The position numbers and the translations under genes were made by a program. The notes beneath the pieces were generated by a model. The model ran no database searches, was not told where the DNA came from, and worked only from the letters and a program-made list of their open reading frames with translations. A DNA stretch of 64,000 nucleotides from Paenarthrobacter histidinolovorans (GTDB lineage Bacteria > Actinomycetota > Actinomycetes > Actinomycetales > Micrococcaceae), in NCBI RefSeq assembly GCF_014647595.1, contig NZ_BMPM01000005.1:186001-250000 (forward strand), read 5' to 3'. Below, piece after piece: positions 60,978-64,000 of the stretch (the first letter of the stretch is position 1; every line of letters begins with the position of its first letter).

Positions 60978-61634
60978 ATGGCCGCCACAGCCTCCCTGTT
61001 GGGACTGGAGAAGAAGAGCCTCCGCGAACAGGCGCTCGCAGCCCTGCGGACCGCGATCACCAGTGGCGAGCTGGAGCCCGGGCGGCACCTTGTGGAAACT
61101 GAGCTGTCCGAGATGCTGCAGATCAGCCGCGGCACGCTCCGCGAAGCCCTGAGGCAACTGGAACAGGAAGGGCTCATTTCCGCCGGACCACGCGGCCGGA
61201 TGTCCGTCAGGCACCTTGATGTCAAGGAAATCCGTGACATCTTCGCTGTTCGGGGCGTGCTGGAATCCTTGGCGGCCCGGACCCTCAGCGACATGGCCGA
61301 CAAGGAAGCTGTGCTCGCAGAGCTGCGTGCCGCCGTCGACAATATGGACAAAGCGGCCAAATTCTCACTCGAAGAGCAGATCGAATCCGACCTCGAGTTT
61401 CACCGCACCCTTTGCCGCCTGTCGGGCAACGAGACCCTGCTGCACCAGTGGGAATCACTGGAGGGCTCCATCCGGATGTCCATCATGTTCGCCGGCCTGG
61501 AACGCGCCACCCGCAACATGAGCGTTGGACGGCACAACGACATTGTGGCTGCCATCGAGACCGGAAACGCCGCCAAGGCGCGGGAAACGATCATTGAGCA
61601 CATGAATGGTGCGGCGGAGAACCTGGTGGGTTAA
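60978..61634 (+). CDS. GntR family transcriptional regulator (FadR/FCD type)
   Basis: A 218-residue regulator. The winged helix (about 15-75) has LVETELSEMLQISRGTLREALRQLEQEGLI in sequence; the C-terminal FCD domain carries the likely metal ligands in ESDLEFHRTLCRL, GRHNDIVAAI and IIEHMNG. GAGGACA precedes the ATG. The repeats of its putative site in both control regions indicate that it represses the C4 sugar operons and itself, released by a pathway sugar or phosphate. Confidence 0.9.
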   Translation: MAATASLLGLEKKSLREQALAALRTAITSGELEPGRHLVETELSEMLQISRGTLREALRQLEQEGLISAGPRGRMSVRHLDVKEIRDIFAVRGVLESLAARTLSDMADKEAVLAELRAAVDNMDKAAKFSLEEQIESDLEFHRTLCRLSGNETLLHQWESLEGSIRMSIMFAGLERATRNMSVGRHNDIVAAIETGNAAKARETIIEHMNGAAENLVG

Positions 61635-61786
61635 AACTCGCTTTTTTGTCTGGGCTCCGGCCGCCGTCGAATAGGGCTGGCGCTTCCCAACGACGGGCAT
61701 CTGGTGGCTGCTCTCGGGTGGTCTGAGCCTACGGACAGTGTTGAGTCTCCGTCATCGGACCTGCCCCGGGCATAGCATTGTGAACC

Positions 61787-62524
61787 ATGGCACTGAGACT
61801 GGTTCAAGTGAATTTCAAGGCTGGGGACGACTCAGCCCTCGGGCAGTTTTGGGCGGATGCCCTCGGCTGGGGTGTTTCCAGCGAGGGACCCGGGATCACC
61901 AATGTAGAACCCTTTGAATTCACTTGGCCGGATCCAACGGCAGTCTGCGTGGATGTGGTCAGCGTTCCCGACCCTGAGACGGTGAAGTACCGCATTCACC
62001 TGGACCTTGCCACCACGTCCGCTGATCATCAAAGGGAGCTCGTCCAGCGGCTCAAGGAGCTTGGCGCTTCGCCCGCGGACATCGGCCAGGGAGAGGTGCC
62101 GTGGGTGGTGATGGCTGATCCCGAGGGCAACCTGTTCTGCGTACTCGAACCTCGTCCGATCTATCAGGACACCGGCCCCATCGCCACCGTGGTGGTCAAC
62201 TGTGAAGATCCCCGGGCCATGGCCGACTTCTGGAGTCGGGCAATGGACTGGACCTTGCATGAGGTGACTGAGGAGCATGCGAGGTTGCGCTCGTCCAAGG
62301 GGGTAGGTCCCTACCTTGAGCTGCTTCGCACCCCCGATCCGGACACCCTGCAAAACCGCATCCATCTCGATCTCATGCCATACCCCGGCGACGATCAAGC
62401 CGCCGAGGTTGCCCGGCTACACAGCCTTGGTGCCCACGATGCCGACCTCGGCCAAGGCGACGTGTCGTGGAAATGCCTCACGGATCCGGAAGGAAACGAC
62501 TTCTGTGTGTTGAGGCCCGGGTGA
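61787..62524 (+). CDS. VOC (glyoxalase/bleomycin-resistance) double-domain protein
   Basis: A 245-residue protein made of two similar VOC modules, about 1-125 and 128-245. Each ends with the same pattern, WVVMADPEGNLFCVLEP and WKCLTDPEGNDFCVLRPG. Two modules in one chain can form one metal or ligand site. Function is unknown; hydrolases, dioxygenases and drug-binding proteins all occur in the superfamily. TAGCAT is 8 nt before the ATG, a looser leaderless pattern. Confidence 0.85.
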   Translation: MALRLVQVNFKAGDDSALGQFWADALGWGVSSEGPGITNVEPFEFTWPDPTAVCVDVVSVPDPETVKYRIHLDLATTSADHQRELVQRLKELGASPADIGQGEVPWVVMADPEGNLFCVLEPRPIYQDTGPIATVVVNCEDPRAMADFWSRAMDWTLHEVTEEHARLRSSKGVGPYLELLRTPDPDTLQNRIHLDLMPYPGDDQAAEVARLHSLGAHDADLGQGDVSWKCLTDPEGNDFCVLRPG

Positions 62525-62546
62525 ACAGCCCAAGTCCCGGAGCGCG

Positions 62547-63518
62547 CTAGTTCTGCGCCTTCAACAAATGGTCCGGCAGCCGGTTTCCGGGGGCGCGGCC
62601 CCGGATTTCGAGGAGTTCCCGGGCGTGCGCATGCAGCTTCTTGTCTTCGCCTGAAACGGGAACCCACTCCGGGATGGGCACAGCAGTTCCGGTTTCGTCA
62701 CGGGCCACCATCACCGTGAGGCAGTACGTGGTGAGGTTCATCTCCCGGGTCTTGGGATCGCCGGAGCGTACGTGGACCGCGATGTGCATGCCCTTGGCTC
62801 CGGTGTAGACGAGCCGGGCTTCGACTTCCACTACATGGCCGATCAGCAGCGGCCGGTAAAAACGGACGCCACCGGAGAACACGGCCACAGTGTCCTTGCC
62901 GCAGTAACGGGACGCACAAACGTACGCGGCCTCATCGATCCACTTCATCACGATGCCGCCGTGGACTTTTCCGCCCCAGTTCACATCCGTGGGGGACGCC
63001 ATGAACCGCAGCGTGACGCGCTCGGCGGTTCCGGCGTCGGTGTATTCCTGGGCGTTCATCGCGTTGACGATCTGCTCACGGACTTCGATGCGCGCCAGCG
63101 CGTGGTCCCGCTGCTCGACCTGGGCGGGCGTTGAGGGTTCGAACTGGGGAACGGGGATCGGCTTGCCATCGGGTCCAACAGCCACGAAGATCACCATGCA
63201 CTGACTGTGCATGGTTTCCGGCCCACCCTTGGGATCCCGGGAACTGACCACGGTATGGATGTGCATGGAGGACCGGCCGGTGTAAACGATCGTGGACGTC
63301 ACTTCCACCATGTCCCCGCTGTTTACCGGGTCAGTGAAGTGGATGTTACCCACGTAAGCGGTGACGCAGTAGGACTTGGCCCAACCCACCGCCGCCGCAT
63401 AGGCCGCTTTGTCCACCCATTCAAGGACTGTCCCGGCATCAACGGATCCGCTGTGGCCTACGTCGGTGGGGGCCGCAAGGAAGCGGAGGGTCACGGAGTT
63501 TCGGGCGTCGTCGCTCAT
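62547..63518 (-). CDS. Acyl-CoA thioesterase, double hotdog
   Basis: A 323-residue thioesterase with two hotdog domains (about 1-130 and 165-290). Each has the pattern RFLAAPTDVGHSGSVDAGTV or RFMASPTDVNWGGKVHGGIV, then a conserved helix (VLEWVDKAAYAAA, VMKWIDEAAYVCA). It hydrolyses acyl-CoA to the free acid and CoA. TAAACT at 63525-63530 is exactly 6 nt before the ATG, leaderless. Confidence 0.88.
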   Translation of the reverse strand: MSDDARNSVTLRFLAAPTDVGHSGSVDAGTVLEWVDKAAYAAAVGWAKSYCVTAYVGNIHFTDPVNSGDMVEVTSTIVYTGRSSMHIHTVVSSRDPKGGPETMHSQCMVIFVAVGPDGKPIPVPQFEPSTPAQVEQRDHALARIEVREQIVNAMNAQEYTDAGTAERVTLRFMASPTDVNWGGKVHGGIVMKWIDEAAYVCASRYCGKDTVAVFSGGVRFYRPLLIGHVVEVEARLVYTGAKGMHIAVHVRSGDPKTREMNLTTYCLTVMVARDETGTAVPIPEWVPVSGEDKKLHAHARELLEIRGRAPGNRLPDHLLKAQN

Positions 63519-63555
63519 GCTCGAAGTTTACTGTCGGCATGTTTCTGTTACGTGA

Positions 63556-64000
63556 CTAAGACTGCGCCCGCTGGATGCCCAGGGTGGCAATGAGATCCTC
63601 ATGAATTTCGAACCAGACCCGGTGGAAAGAGTCGCGATCGGTACCAGTCAGCCAGGAGGAGTCCCGGGCGGACTCCTTAAGCGCCCGCAGCAGCCGGTCC
63701 GAGTAGCCCTCAAACCGGGGCAGGGTCCGGGCGAGCCGTGCTTCCAGCGGGCGCCACGCCGCCAACGCGCCGATCAAGACGTCCGTGGCTTCGGGATTCT
63801 TGGGAACCCCAAGCTGAAGACTGCCGCACGCGCTGACGACTCCGTCGTTGAACTCCCCGAAGTCGTCGTGCACTTCCAGCACAAGGGATCGCGCCCGGTA
63901 CTGGTCCAGTTCCTGGGCGAGCAAGCGCTCATTCTCTGCCCGCCCTGCACTGGAGAGCAACCAGCCGCTGGCTCCAGCGAAGGTGCTGCGCGTGACAAGA
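63556..64000 (-). CDS. Unrecognised protein (partial, N-terminus off the right edge)
   Basis: The frame is open from the right edge, so the start is beyond the window; 147 codons before the stop are visible. The visible part includes ENERLLAQELDQYRARSLVL, EVHDDFGEFNDG, WRPLEARLARTLPRF and DSFHRVWFEIHEDLIATLGI. It is helical and acidic, without membrane segments. I do not recognise the family. The gap to the thioesterase start is 37 bp on the same strand, so they may be linked. Confidence 0.55.
   Translation of the reverse strand, partial: LVTRSTFAGASGWLLSSAGRAENERLLAQELDQYRARSLVLEVHDDFGEFNDGVVSACGSLQLGVPKNPEATDVLIGALAAWRPLEARLARTLPRFEGYSDRLLRALKESARDSSWLTGTDRDSFHRVWFEIHEDLIATLGIQRAQS

Noticed and set aside
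1..64000. CRISPR arrays, insertion sequences and rRNA genes
   Set aside because: No regularly spaced direct repeats, transposase-like frames or rRNA segments were seen.

Overview
The window is one high-GC stretch of chromosome from an actinobacterium, most likely Arthrobacter or Paenarthrobacter. The evidence is the strong G/C third-position bias, the cluster rpsF-ssb-rpsR-rplI followed by dnaB, the many short-leader or leaderless starts, and the protein families present. No rRNA, CRISPR array, insertion sequence or integrase was seen. The organism assignment is inference; no search could be run.

Layout. 1-2583: an ABC permease running off the left edge, divergent from a histidine kinase/response regulator pair, followed by a perfect 50-bp palindrome. 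2.7-11.7 kb: a secreted multi-domain GH31 glycosidase, a penicillin-binding lipoprotein, a flavin monooxygenase and an ABC-F protein. 11.8-16 kb: a DeoR regulator and an MFS exporter in one operon, then two divergent PAP2 phosphatases, one fused to a diacylglycerol kinase domain. 16-20 kb: ABC ATPase, ABC permease, kinase and regulator. 20-24.5 kb: amino acid permease, alanine-racemase-like enzyme and two convergent IclR regulators. 24.5-31 kb: a cyclase/unknown pair, a Tat-exported dioxygenase-like lipoprotein, an M18 aminopeptidase, a second permease, small membrane proteins and tRNA-Leu(GAG).

31.3-34 kb: a 908-codon, lower-GC gene joining a nuclease-like N-terminal domain, an NB-ARC-type NTPase and C-terminal TPR repeats. 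This looks like a single-gene STAND defence protein set beside the otherwise conserved rpsF cluster. It is the strongest candidate in the window for a little-described system. 34-36.2 kb: rpsF-ssb-rpsR-rplI with a leader predicted to sequester the rpsF ribosome binding site. 36-50 kb: PhzF, an ABC exporter with a DUF6297-type permease, a methyltransferase, a lipid kinase, lipoproteins, a CoA-transferase/HMG-CoA-lyase-like pair, a GNAT enzyme, an esterase, an FMN reductase and two membrane-anchored proteins with L7/L12-like tails. 50-52 kb: dnaB preceded by a 580-bp region rich in DnaA-box-like sequences.

53.5-61.6 kb: a divergent catabolic locus. On the minus strand are a TIM-barrel isomerase, an SDR, a dihydroxyacetone-kinase-type kinase and an RpiB-type isomerase; on the plus strand are an MHS transporter, a split transketolase and a GntR regulator. 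Repeats close to ACTGTCNACAGT lie in both control regions. The enzyme set matches known C4 polyol/erythrulose pathways that end in erythrose 4-phosphate, which transketolase would consume. 61.8-64 kb: a double VOC protein, a double hotdog thioesterase and a partial unknown gene.

A recurring feature is a TANNNT hexamer placed almost exactly 6 nt upstream of the start codon in at least 14 genes on both strands, which predicts leaderless transcripts.
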